From positions 94,003-158,002 of the forward strand of contig WHVD01000179.1 of NCBI GenBank assembly GCA_015178975.1: a DNA stretch of 64,000 nucleotides, given 5' to 3'. Position numbers and translations under genes: made by a program. A model generated the notes under the pieces. It saw only the letters and a program-made list of their open reading frames with translations, had not been told where the DNA came from and did not search any database. The stretch is from Hysterangium stoloniferum. Lineage: Eukaryota; Basidiomycota; Agaricomycetes; Hysterangiales; Hysterangiaceae. Positions 1-10,945 of this stretch are shown here, in pieces; position 1 is the stretch's first letter, and the number at the start of each line of letters is the position of its first letter.

Positions 1-419
1 TTTCCATTTCCACTCACCTCTTTGACATTGATTTCTGGATTTCTGTGTGAGGGTGCAATAGATAAACTAAAGCCTTGATCTACTTGTCTTAAGCCAGCTG
101 GCATTGCCAGTTATTTACATACTAACCCCCTTGAGTTAGTTCTTAACAATAGGGTGAGACCTGATATCTTAACCTTTGCCCCTGCTTGGGCACACTATGC
201 TTATGTGCTACCATGTGTCAGTATCCTAATTTCAGATGGACAGGGATTTAGTGTGTTTTTGGACCCAAGGACAGGTCTGGGTCCAGAGAGATGTAGTATA
301 CATCAAGTAGGACTAGAGCTGGAATGGAATCTAAGTTAAATTAAGTCAGACAGAAAATAAACCATATCCAAAGTGAATATTTGAACTGGGTTGTAATACA
401 TTACATCATTGTATTTACA
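1..419. other. Intergenic or decayed repeat, nothing recognised
   Basis: No coding segment or terminal repeat could be recognised here. It lies just beyond the C-terminal side of a minus-strand family A remnant that starts at about 420, so it may be further decayed sequence of that element. Confidence 0.3.
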
Positions 420-1000
420 ATACATATGTATCACTCTCATCTGAGTCAGATGAAGAGCCTACCAGCCTCGTCTTCTTGCTTGATAGGACCACACTATGGA
501 TAAGCCTTGGGGATAGCTCATTTCCATCCCCTCATGTTAGGGTAATCTCTTATAGTTTAATCCTTCTGATGAGCTCCCAATTGTAGAATGTGGCTACTTT
601 CTTTTTCTTCTGACTCTTGTCACCAACCATTATGACACAGGGCATTCTATGATTGCTAATGTTAGTATCTGGAAAATCAGTCCATTTCTATCCTTCTGAT
701 GGGATAATGGAGGTGGGGTTCCTCACTCCCTCAATCTTCCTTACTGCTCTTCTTTGAGTGTCCACTGCAAGCCATGATTGGGGTATCATTTCAGCCATTT
801 CAAATGGCCATACTTGAACCTGAGCATCTTACTCTTAGCTCTGTACTTTTACAGTCAAAGTTTAGAGTTCATTTTCCAAACTCACTTATCAACAATTGCA
901 CTCCTCACATTCTTCTATTTCTTCTTATGAACCATCTCTTATCTTTACTTTACTTTATCTAGTTTACTTCACTGGGGACTTTTCTGTTAAGGTCAATTCC
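420..1000 (-). pseudogene. Remnant of the extra downstream ORF of family A gypsy element
   Basis: Translating the minus strand gives a segment ending in a Trp-Glu-Leu/Arg-Arg-Ile-Lys-Leu motif, followed by an acidic Ser/Asp/Glu tail. It aligns by eye with the extra ORF downstream of pol in the large family A element near 59300-59500 of this window. Shared landmarks are KW(T/A)DF, MPC/TPC, FY(N/D)WEL and RRIKL. A TGA stop falls at the same place in both copies, directly before Gly-Asp-Gly. This copy has further stops and no LTR nearby, so it is a dead fragment. The function of the protein family is unknown. Only the central 430-720 part aligns well; the outer limits are approximate. Confidence 0.6.
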
Positions 1001-1489
1001 ACTTTCATTTATTCTAGTAACCCCTGGCAACTGTACAGTTTCTGACAGCACTACTAGTTTATACACATTTGTATTGTACTTTGACAGTCAATACATTATA
1101 TCCATAAAAAATAGGCTATTTCCAACAATACTTCCTCAGAATTTCCTGATGCAAATTTTTAGGGTGTTCAGAATACAATTTTAGCCTCAGAAAAACCTAC
1201 TAAAACTCAAAATATTCAAATGTTTTTCAGTTAACAAAATGTGGCTGATGGGAGGGTGGCCAAACATAGGTAGGGCTATATAATGGCAGGTGTCTTCAAG
1301 ATGTATCTGGACTGGTGGCATAAAGGCATGGACTTCTGTGAAATCAGTCATGGTGCATCTGAAGGTCCTAGTTATTAGCTTACAGACAAGTCACTATATC
1401 ATTTCTATGTGTTTTGTATAGCCAACTGATTCAGTGTTTCAAGTGTTGCCTTTCCTGATTGGGATGGGTAGTCCATACTCAATATTTGG
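1001..1489. other. Non-coding, AT-rich stretch
   Basis: No recognisable coding segment, terminal repeat or RNA gene. It ends where Copia reverse transcriptase similarity begins, so it may hold decayed flanking repeat sequence. Confidence 0.3.
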
Positions 1490-2371
1490 TTGTATCATGG
1501 AGGTGTACAGGTAATGTATGTATTAGACCAAATGAGTCTGGGCCCTATCCACAAAGAATTAGTGGTCATGAGGAAACATGGGGTGTGGACAGTTGTGGAT
1601 TGTCCTGCAAATGCTAGACTGGTAAAAACACGTTGGACCTTTGCACACAAATACAACGGTAACGGGGAACTTATTGCCCACAAGGCAAGACTCGTAGCTA
1701 AAGGATTTACACAAATTCCTGGCATCAATTTTTTCAAAACATACACCTCTGTCGTCCGGTATGAGTCATTGTGGATGAATTTGGCCATTGCAGCTGCCAA
1801 AAACATGGAGTCATGGCAAATTGACTATATTGCAGCATACCTCAACTCAGTTCCACAAGCCACTACATACATCGAACTCCCTGATGGCGTGAAGGAGGCA
1901 GGGAAGGTTGGGCGACTGGAAAGGACATTATATGGCACCATGGATGGTGCCAATAACTGGTGGGGGACGTTGGACAGAGAAATGGGTGAGTTGGGATATT
2001 ACCGGTCAAAAGCTGACCCATCAGTATGCTCCCGCCATGCGAACGGCAGCACCACAATAACATCCACATATACTGACGACACAACCGGAATCTCGTCATC
2101 TGAAGAAGAGGCAAATAGAGCCAAGGAAGAACTAGGCTGGACCTACGAGACCAAGGATATGGGGGATGTGAACTTAGTTCTTGGAATCCAAATCGACCGA
2201 GACAGGGAACGTGGCACAATCAGGCTATCACAATGCGCATACCTTGAACGCATTCTTGAGCGCTTCGGAATGACAGAGTCAAACCCTCGTGGCATGCCAC
2301 TACCCCCAGGTATTATACTGAACAGGGAGCAGGGACCTCAGACGACTGTAGACCGCGTCTTCATGGCTGAT
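1490..2371 (+). pseudogene. Ty1/Copia reverse transcriptase fragment (5' truncated)
   Basis: The reading frame encodes the Copia-type reverse transcriptase: LVKTRWTF, the conserved HKARLVAKGFTQ block, a degenerate catalytic segment with TYTDD in place of the usual YVDD, and the KDMG...LGIQI block that follows. Gag, protease and integrase are absent, so the element is truncated on its 5' side. The frame is cut at 2371 by a family A solo LTR and resumes at 3022, where RNase H follows. The fragment's replacement of V/L-D-D by T-D-D and its truncation mean it is not functional alone. The assignment to Copia rather than gypsy rests on the RVT_2-type motifs and on RT/RNase H lying at the 3' end. 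Confidence 0.85.
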
Positions 2372-3021
2372 TGTGAAGAGTGGTGGATTCTGACCGCTCT
2401 ATATACGAAGAATAGTGTTTGTTCAACTACTATTAGAGAGTATTGACCATCAGTACAATACTATAGACTACTAGACTGTTAGTACCAGTATAAGAACACA
2501 CTGCACACCTCAAGAGCAACTGTATAGTTGCTCGTGACGGCTTAGAACAGTAAGATAATGAGTTGACCTTTTACGGTACAACTAGTAACTAGAAATAAGA
2601 AAGATACTCAGCTAAAGACTGAGTGTCTAGGATAGAGTATTAGTAGCGTGAGTTGACTACGGTGTCGACGAGCGCAAAGTCTTGAAAGCGGAACTCGACC
2701 TTAGCGGTTCGAGTCCAAAAGGCTATTAGTAGACTAGAGAATGCTACCCTTATGGTAGCTGAGATACTACCCTTGACACCTCTCGCTATTCGACGTCTGA
2801 GTTGTTACGAAGTGGTGTCTGCTGGGTAAAATTTGTCTGAGTTCTAATTGGTGCTGAGTGCACCCACAAGTATACACAATGCTTCGAACTAATGAAATAT
2901 GCAATATTCGAAGAATATGAAAGATAGAAAATTATGAATAGAATATGTAAAATATAAATAAAATAAAAGGAGTATTTTACCACAATGAATACTGTGGTAA
3001 AAGCATACTCCTCACACTGAT
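2367..3021 (-). mobile_element. Family A solo LTR with 5-bp target duplication, inside Copia
   Basis: The LTR itself spans 2372-3016 (645 bp), begins TGTGAAG and ends CTCACA. The five bases CTGAT lie at 2367-2371 and again at 3017-3021, and removing the LTR plus one copy restores the Copia reading frame. It matches the 3' LTR of the family A gypsy element at 57215-57855, in the same orientation, so it is read here as minus strand. No internal sequence is present, which is what LTR-LTR recombination leaves behind. It contains an exact match to the RNA polymerase III B-box consensus at 2706-2716. Confidence 0.9.
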
Positions 3022-3703
3022 AAGCCATATCGAGAGTTACTAGGATCGATTATGTACGCACAAATTGCAACGTGTCCAGACCTCTCATATGCCATATCCA
3101 CACTGAGCAAGTTTGCTTGAAACCCCGGGAAGGCTCACTGGAATGCATTGACCCACGTCTTACGATATATCAAAGGGACACTCGACTACAGCATCACATA
3201 CGGGGGTTCACTCCAGGATGTCAGGCCAGTCGGGTACGTCGACACTGATTTTGCAGGGGACACTGACACACGCCGATCTTGTTCTGGGCACATTTTTATT
3301 CAGGTGGGGGGACCTACTGCTTGGGGATCAAAGTACCAGCTGACAGTCGCTCTATCAACAACAGAGTCAGAATATATGGCACTCACCCGAGCCATGAAGC
3401 AGATCTTGTGGATGTACGCTGCAATGGACAAAGTCGGTTTTCCACAGCCAAAGCCAGCAATCCTCTACAACGATAATTCAGGCGCAGTTCTTTTAACCAA
3501 GAATATGAAACACAATGCACGTGTTAAGCATATTGATATACAGTATTACTACATACAGGAATGGGTCAAGGAGGGGGACATTGAAGTCTGTCACATCACA
3601 TCATCTGACAACCTCGCCGACATGTTCACAAAACCGTTGCCCAAATCAATGTTCACTCAGCAATGTATTGCGCTGCGACTCTGCGAGAGTGTGTCGAGCC
3701 AGG
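3022..3703 (+). pseudogene. Ty1/Copia RT C-terminus and RNase H fragment
   Basis: This continues the Copia frame after the solo LTR: YRELLGSIMYAQIATCPDL, then LRYIKGTLDY, the RNase H block with VGYVDTDFAGD, the STTESEYMAL block and the C-terminal HIDIQYYYI and NLADMFTKPLP motifs. These are standard Copia RNase H landmarks. A TGA at about 3118 replaces an expected Trp (TGG to TGA). The frame reads to the probable 3' LTR, which starts at 3704. Confidence 0.85.
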
Positions 3704-4037
3704 TGTTGAATATTATGCTCTCACACCCTGACCAACGGCTACCTCACACTGTATTCGGATATACCACCCCGTATACAGTTATACCAAGCCACATTATCCC
3801 CTGTCTAATATACCACGACTTACTACCATCATCTATATAATTTAGATATTTTACTATTTAGCCTTGAACGTTTCAATACCCATACCTCAGTCGAGTCACT
3901 ATCTGTGTCGACTGAGGTACGTTACCACAACTATATCTCGTTTTCAGACTCTTATCTTAATGTAACATAGCGTATTTCTTACAGGTAGTAAATATAAGTC
4001 GAGTCACTATCTGTGTCAACTGAGCGTATTTCTTACA
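3704..4037 (+). repeat. Probable Copia 3' LTR with duplicated end
   Basis: Immediately after the RNase H C-terminus the sequence begins TGTTGAATATTATGC, fitting an LTR start. It ends in CTTACA at 3983 and again at 4037. A block beginning GTCGAGTCACTATCTGTGTC occurs at about 3892 and again at about 3998, so the distal part looks tandemly duplicated. No matching 5' LTR or target duplication could be found, so the limits are tentative. Confidence 0.45.
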
Positions 4038-4247
4038 CATTGATATCCAATGAGGACATCTTTATAGTGATGTCGAACTTTGCAGTGGGGTACTGCGAAG
4101 AATTCCGAGATGGAAGGCACAAATTCAGAAGAATATATCCAATATTTCAAGCAGTGTATACGACCTAGCTTACATAACACGTTCAAGCGCTCGCATTGCA
4201 AAGTTCGACATCACTCACTATCAAGATGTCCTCATTGGATATAAATG
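4038..4247. mobile_element. Small inverted-repeat element (MITE-like)
   Basis: The first about 50 bases (from 4038) are nearly the reverse complement of the last about 50 (to 4247). The shared core includes TATCCAATGAGGACATCTT and GATGTCGAACTTTGCA. The whole unit is about 210 bp, non-coding, and AT-rich, as expected for a MITE or foldback element. It sits directly between the Copia end and the APH-like gene. A clear target duplication is not visible. Confidence 0.55.
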
Positions 4248-4289
4248 TAATTATGTAATTTTTTATTTATATATATACTTTTTGATCCA

Positions 4290-5731
4290 TACCAGAAGCT
4301 TCCCTTCTGTATACCACAGTCTAAGGCACCATCGACATACAACCCAACCCGTCCTGGATACAAACAGGAGGATATTGATATGCAGCCTCTTAATGAAAGA
4401 GTGTACAATTTACTTGGAAGGGAAGTTGTGCGCGCTATGCTACTTGGATGGGGGTTTTTGAACGTTGTGAGTGATTGAGTTAATACCCCCAATCCCACTT
4501 ACCCGCGCTTCCCAAGGTGTACGAGTAGAGATGGGAACAGGCCCTCCTCTAGTTGCCAGAATTCAATGGAACTTCAAGGCTGATGTCATATCATCTAGTT
4601 GGGCTGTGGAGAAAATATCACGCGAAGTGGCGGTCCTTAAGCTTCTGCACCGTGTCAGCCCAGGTTCCAGCACCACATGTACTTGCGTGCGATTTCGAAT
4701 TCAACAATACTGTTGGTGCGCCATTCATGATCATTAATCGGCTCTATGGTGAGAATAAATGGATGGCTTGGCCAAAAATTTCCGAGGACGACAGAGTAAA
4801 TATACCTGCCTTGATTGATTTGAATGGCAACTCACGTCTCCACTGGCAGATCACCTTTGTGAAATCTCTCGCTACGTCCTTCGTTGGAATTTTCAACGTG
4901 CGGCTTCCTTCAATAGGTTCTACTGAAACCCTCACCCCTGGCGGTCTCCCCATCATTGGGTCCATCTTACCGTACATGACTTTGTTGCCTATAGAGCCAT
5001 GTGCTACGCTAGAACAGTGATTGTATCCTCCCTGTTTTCATCATTACCCACTAATGTAATATCCCAAGATATATCACTCCTCAATTGGATCACGCCTTTG
5101 CACAGCCTCACGACCAGGCTTTATATGATTTTTCTCTTCCTGACCTTTTTGACAGAATCCGCACTTTAGCGATCAGTGCGATTCCTCGAGATGACCACAC
5201 CATGTTTGTTCCTGTTTTGGTCCACATGGATTTGAGGAGCAAAAACATCATGGTTAAAGATGCGACCTTGTCTGGCATAGTTGACTGGGAGGTGGGTGAT
5301 AACGATGGATCTCATGCAATATCATGGGCTTACACGTACCCTAGATACATTCCTCTCTTCCTGGTTGTCTAGGGGCAACCTATCCGGAATTCATACGTTA
5401 CGATGCCGCTTACGACCCTAAATACGGAATACAACCTCGTTTAATGCCAACTAAAGAGTGTTGGCCATTGGAGGATCAGGCTGCTACCTTGAGAAATGTG
5501 TTTCGAGAAGTAAGCTCAGTTGTTTAAGTTTCCGGACGTTCTATGCACCTAAAGTGTCCCATGTAGGCTGCTGGCGCATTATCTTCCGACTTTGTTCGGG
5601 CCCTGGACACAGGGGAAATATTGCGTCAGCTTCTTGAACTCGTGTCATGTAGTACTTCGTCTACAGAAGGAATGCAGGCTTTTTTTAGGTGGGAACAGGA
5701 AATGACGCAAAGAAGGGCACCAAAAAATTGA
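4290..5731 (+). pseudogene. APH-like phosphotransferase family gene, intron-bearing, decayed
   Basis: The conceptual product fits fungal proteins of the APH/choline kinase-like fold (PF01636). Visible parts are a Val-Ala-Arg-Ile N-lobe strand (about 4550), REVAVLKLLH, a VPAPHV block, IINRLYGE, then the catalytic loop VHMDLRSKNIMV at about 5222-5257 with the HxD and N residues, followed by GIVDWE at about 5277. Two introns look intact: one with donor GTGAGT at about 4468 and acceptor CCCAAG near 4517, and one from GTAAGC at about 5510 to TAG at about 5567. The last exon ends with a TGA near 5730. The frame shifts near 4662 and again near 5373, so the copy is probably dead. In mushrooms this large family has no settled substrate, and nothing points to drug resistance. 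Confidence 0.6.
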
Positions 5732-5893
5732 ATACGTTCCTCGGTCTTCCTATCAGGCTGGCTATGGGATTTATTATATATTGTTTGGAGCCGCATTCCT
5801 TCACTTACATTCTGTATTTAAACTAGTGTTTCATTTGCCCACATTTCGTAGACACACGAGTTCTTCCCTCCGTCTCGCCCAATTATCACCTAT

Positions 5894-8800
5894 TTAGATT
5901 TCAAGCACGGATGGCACATGACTTCCCTTGTGAGATAATATGTCCGTTGTTTCTGGCAGGATGTGTCTTACGGAAATTGTACATTGCACCATGGCTCTGT
6001 ATATTGAGGCATTAGGGTACTCTGAGAGTGGTTGCCCACTTGTATGAGGAATTTCATTAACCTTAAAGAGGCCAAAGTCATGCACTGTCTCATCAGATGT
6101 GTCTCAAGAATGTATTTCAAGTCATCACAAATGTCTGTTTTGAATTCATACCAGAGTGCAGCTGGATCAGAAGGAAAGCATTGGTTGATAATAGTAGCAA
6201 ACAGTCTCCATAATTGAGATCCAGTCTGCATAGCCTTTGCCTCTCAAAGACACAACTTCCATTCTTTATCATCTTCAAGTAGACCATGTGCCATGCAGGT
6301 TGGTTGAAATAAAGAATAGACCTGTTCTTCATAGGTCCTGAGATCTTCAAAAGAAGTTTACTCCTTAACAACTGTGAGCAAAGTACATAAAGAAGAACCT
6401 TGGGCCACTTGAGGGTCCTACAATATGACTACATCCAATGGCAAAAACCCTTTTCCTTGTATTCCATTTTCTGTTTTTTTTTTTTTTTTTGAATTCCATG
6501 TGAAAAATGATGGAAACTCAACATAGTGAATTGAATTGGCTGCTTGACCATTAAGGGCTGCTTCATTTTTAGCATTGGTCTCAAAGTATGTCATCAACTT
6601 GGTCTTGGAATGATAGGCACCATCCAAGCTTATTCCGGACCCTCCAAGCTAACAAGGATAACTTAACTGTTTATTCTCTAAATGCAGAGAGGGCCATGAT
6701 GGCAGGTATGTATCTCATTTTCCAAAAGTCTCCACAAGGCTTCATGTACACTGATATAGTGGGCATCAATATATTGCTGAATTTCATCCTGGTTCTTTTG
6801 AAACTCCATCGTTGTAAAATCATGTCCTTTGTAGATTAAAAGTCATCTTAACATTGATATGACATCCCAGAATGAGAAGAAGGGTAGCACAGTAAGGGAC
6901 AACATTTCAATTGTCCAGATCATGACCTCTGACTTTATGTGGCCTGCCATCATTTCTATGGCAGTACATTGAATAGCCATCTTCATGAATACTTGTAGAT
7001 TCATGAAAGAGCTTGGGAAAATACTTTGTGCAACCAACTGCAGTTTTCCCAGGAAGAAGTGCTTCAGTTATTTCCCTCCATTTGGGATTGGCTGTTATAG
7101 TAATAAACATGCTTGTATTGCCATACTTGCATGATATAGCCAGTGAATTTTGCAAATTTCCATCATATCCCAACTGCTACCTTAAAAGATTCCTGGCAGT
7201 ATAAATCTACTTCCAATTTCATACTCAGCATGCTGGGTATTATTCTGTACTGTGAAGGCATCAACCACCCGATAATACATTTCAACCCATAAAGTGCCTG
7301 GATTGAGTGTTATCCATAATAACTTGCTTTGCTCTGCTACTGCCCATGAATCAACAATGTATTGCTGCTCAAGAAATTTAGTTAACAGCATTCTCGGTGC
7401 AGTATATGTAGCATGATTGCAGGTGCTCAATGAGAAGCAACTCTAGCCAGATTTGAAGTAGTTTTCCATCCCTCAGAATTGTTGTTGCTTCACCAATTCT
7501 TTGAAAGAGTTGATAAGCATAATATCTTATCTGGGAGACTTTTGTCTGCTTTTTCTTCTTCTGCCTATCCACTATCACTTGTTCAGCTTGTTCAGGTTCA
7601 AGTTCTTCAGTAATTCCTTACATCCCATCCTGCTTCATAGCTGGATCAGGAGGTGGCATAGTATCATCAACTGGTATATCTATTTGCTCAGGTGGGAGAG
7701 GTACAGTACAACTTGGGGAACCACTTCAGATTTAGGAATAGCCTCCTCTGGCAAGTTGGGTACTATCTCCTTAGAAGATGGTTCAAGGACTTCTGACTCT
7801 GGATCAATCTCCTCCATGGCTATTGGGACTGGGGCTATCTCAGCAGGGAGTGGTTCATTTGCATAGGGAATATCCCAGCTCCAGTCTTGGTCTTCTCTGA
7901 AAGAAAAGCACATAATGAAGTGGGGTGTTACGACCGGAATTCCCACCGGACTCCGGGCACTAACTTAAACGCACCCGTGCCCTATACACACCCATTGTCA
8001 GTTTACCAGAATTCCCACCGGACTCCGTACGTCAGACTTGTCTATGTTCGACTTTGTTACATTGTGTTTCAGTCACCGGAAAACCCACCAGACTCCATCC
8101 CTGTCTATGTCCAACCTCGCCCCGCGTGTCAGTCACTGGACCCCACTCATAAAACCCGTCATCCCTCTAACAGAGCCCCATTCCCATTTTAGTCAAATGA
8201 CCCATCACAATTCAGACTCTGCTCCCGCTCCGTTTCCCATTATGGTTTATGATTTGTCACAATTCGGACTCTGCTCCGTTCCATCCTGTTCCTAACACCA
8301 AATTTGGTGTTTACTATTCTCATTTTATGTTTTGCTAGTTTCGTTTCATTATTACTGGATTTGGTATGTCATTCATTCCACGGTCTATTTAGTCTGGCAG
8401 ATGTTGTACATACAATCCAGTCAGAAAATTGGCTTAGATTCCCCCCAGTAACCTAATACATTTTCCGCTCTAAACTCCTACTTGAATTACACTGCTCATG
8501 CTAGTCAGAGCCCACGGGCTCTGGCACATCTATCTCTCTCATTTATATCGACTCATGACCTCTCGACCCATGACCTCTCGACCCATGACCTCCGACCTAC
8601 AACCTCTCTACCCACAAACCCTGCCTGGACTCCCCAGGATTCCTGTCCACCTGTTTGAAATTGGACAACACGATCTCGCGAGGGGGCAGCCTATAAGCTG
8701 AAGCCAAGTCCTACCAGATATTCCATGGGTTTCTCCAGAAACCCGCCGTGTACATACCCTAACATGGGGCATATAAATAATTAGTTTCAACAATTCTTCT

Positions 8801-8920
8801 AAATCCTCCACCCTGATAATTAAGCACAATGTCCTGTCTATCAATAAAAGTAACACTCTGCCATTTAATGTAGTACATTGCATTTGGAACACTTTATAGT
8901 CATTGTTTCCAGATAATGTG
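5894..8920 (-). pseudogene. Helitron Rep/helicase remnant 1
   Basis: Minus-strand fragments in several frames follow the order of a Helitron RepHel protein. From right to left: a C-x2-C...LH motif near 8870, a DIVLNYQGG segment near 8820, a (H/Y)FIMCF...DWSWDIPYAN segment at about 7860-7910, YYAYQLFQR at about 7500, VDSWAVAEQ and YYRVVDAF at 7200-7350, then MFITITANPKW at about 7100 (Rep core) and helicase-region pieces (PALWYEFKTDICDDL) at about 6170. Many frameshifts and stops are present and the helicase end is missing. A family B solo LTR (7926-8764) splits it with a TGGGG target duplication. It is a dead relict. I could not locate its Helitron termini. Confidence 0.7.
7921..8769 (+). mobile_element. 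Family B solo LTR inside Helitron 1
   Basis: The LTR spans 7926-8764 (839 bp), begins TGTTACGACC and ends CCTAACA. TGGGG stands at 7921-7925 and again at 8765-8769. It carries the core CTATAAGCTGAAGCCAAG near 8691-8708 that recurs in every B, E and F LTR of the window and is the likely promoter region. Three copies of a 15-bp unit starting CATGACCTC lie at about 8554-8597. No internal sequence is attached. Confidence 0.9.
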
Positions 8921-9199
8921 TTTCTATCTGCACATTGTCCTCGTCAATTGAACACCTGGCCAGGGGCCAGGAGGTGTGTCATGAACATACAAGCTCAAAT
9001 TCTGATAATATTTAATTTGACTTTCCTTCAATATTTCTTTGATATTCCTTTGACTTTTCAACTTGATTTCTGACTCAACTTCCAACTTGACTATTCTTTG
9101 ACAATCTCAAATATCTTCAACTTGTCTCGGTTGACATCATTGATGATTTCACTTTGATATTATATTATTCTCATTCTTTGATATTCCTTCAACTTTCCA
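8921..9199. other. AT-rich linker without genes
   Basis: Low-complexity sequence rich in TTGA and CTTT runs with many short repeats of the type CAACTTGA and TTTGATATTC. No ORF or terminal repeat is recognised. It separates Helitron 1 from the family B integrase fragments. Confidence 0.35.
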
Positions 9200-9559
9200 A
9201 ACATGGTGTTCCATCTCACATAACTTCCAATCGAGGCTCCAAGTTTGTTTCCCATTTCTTTCAGGCCCTTAGAAAACCCCTCAACATGAAATTACACTTT
9301 ACCTTGGGATATCATCCAGAAGGTGATAGATAAACGGAACATGTCAACCAAACCCCGGAACAATATCTCTGTATCTATTGCAACTACCAACAGGACAACT
9401 GGAAATCCCTTCTTCCACTTGCATAATTTGCCGACAATAACTCTCTGAACACAACTACTGGCATCTCTCCCTTTTTCACAAATAAAGGCTATAATCCAAA
9501 TCTCACAGTACATTCCAAACGAGATTTGATGTCTGCCCATGCTCAAGAATTTATCACCC
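9200..9559 (+). pseudogene. Family B gypsy integrase core fragment
   Basis: The plus strand reads through an integrase segment with [41 protein letters not shown] and AHAQEFIT, matching the other family B integrases of the window. The start is truncated. It is joined directly at about 9559 to a second integrase fragment that begins further upstream in the protein, so part of the integrase is present twice in direct orientation. Stops occur after GDR and LA. It is not functional. Confidence 0.75.
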
Positions 9560-10760
9560 TTGGCCCAGACTCTGAGACTTTGTCAAGCACTATTGTAAAT
9601 CTTGCATTACTTGTCCATGCTCCAAATCACTGCATCACAAGCCATACAGCCTTCTGAAACAACTCACAGTACTGGAACACCCATGGAATTCCATCTCTAT
9701 GGATTTCATTGAACACCTACCAGACTCCAAAGCCTTTTATGCCATTCTAGTCATTGTTGATAGATTCTCAAAACAAGGTATTTTCATCCCTACACATGAT
9801 ACCATCACATCCATGCAGCTAGCAGAACTTTTTATTATCAATGTATTTTCCAAGCATGGAGTTCTGTCCCATGTAACCTACAATCAGGATCAGAGTGTGT
9901 CTCTCACCTCTTTGGATCCCTTGGGAAATCCTTGGACATGAAATTACACTTCACGTCTGGATATCACCTGGAAGGCAATGGACAAAATGAGCATGTCAAC
10001 CAGACATTGGAACAATATCTCCATGTATATTGCAACTATCAACAGGACAATTGGAAATCCTTGTTACCACTTGCAGAATTTGCTTACAACAATGCACCCT
10101 GAGCCACTGGTGTTTCCCCATTCTTTGCAAATAAAGGGTACAATCCAAATATTACAGTACCCAGAATGGAATCTTGCCTCTGCCCATGCTCAAAATTTCA
10201 TCACAGACCTCCAAAAGCTCTATGAGGAACTCCAGATCACAATAAAATCTGTCCAGGAGCAATATCAGTGTTCAGCAGACAAAAACCAGATTCTGCCAGC
10301 CAACTTCAAAATTGGTGATCGTGTTTTTGTCAAAGCTCAATTCTTCCAGACTACCTGTCCATCAAAGAAACTTGCTGAAAAATATATAGGCCTGTTTGAA
10401 ATAATAGCACAAGTAGGTTCAGTTTCATGGACCCTACGGCTTCTGGATAGCATGCATGCAGTACACCCAGTATTTCATGTCTCTATGATAGAACCATGTA
10501 CTGCTAACACTATCCCAGATCACATGCAATCTCTGCCCCCTCTGGTCATTATTGATGGAGAACCCGAGTTTGAAATCTCACAAATTTTAGACTGAAAAAT
10601 AGATAACCATTGACACACTTGTAAACTGCTTTACTTGGTCAAGTGGGCAGGTTACGAGGGCACAGACAAAGAGATGTCATGGATTTGGCCGCGGAACTTG
10701 GTAATGTCACAGAGATTGTCACTGACTTTCACACAGCTTACCAACTCAAACCCTGACCAC
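9560..10760 (+). pseudogene. Family B gypsy integrase and chromodomain fragment
   Basis: The plus strand encodes the integrase zinc-finger end (Cys-Lys-Ser-Cys-Ile-Thr-Cys), the core with SMDFIEHLPDSKAF and IVDRFSKQGIFIP, then a frame change and the C-terminal region with NFKIGDRVFVKAQFF, LGPFEI-like and VHPVFHVSMIEP blocks. It ends with a chromodomain: EFEISQILD and YLVKWAGYEGTD. This marks it as a chromovirus-type Ty3/gypsy element. The 3' end faces a convergent minus-strand gene at 10946-11893. Gag, RT and RNase H are absent here. Confidence 0.8.
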
Positions 10761-10945
10761 TATCCTCTCTCTAGCCACAATCCATAGGCCCCCATGTATA
10801 TGTTGGACTCACTTCATTTTTCCCTGTTGCCCTATGTCTCTCTTTGCTTTCACAGGTTTCTGCCTTGTTTTATTTAAGTCTTAGCAGACCTCCCATGGAC
10901 TTTTACAGTATGTTTCATGCTTTTATTTTATTTTATTTTTTCTGT

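Noticed and set aside
4290-5731. Antibiotic resistance gene reading of the APH-like sequence
   Set aside because: Only the general kinase fold motifs are visible, and fungi have large APH-like families of unknown substrate. It is also frameshifted.
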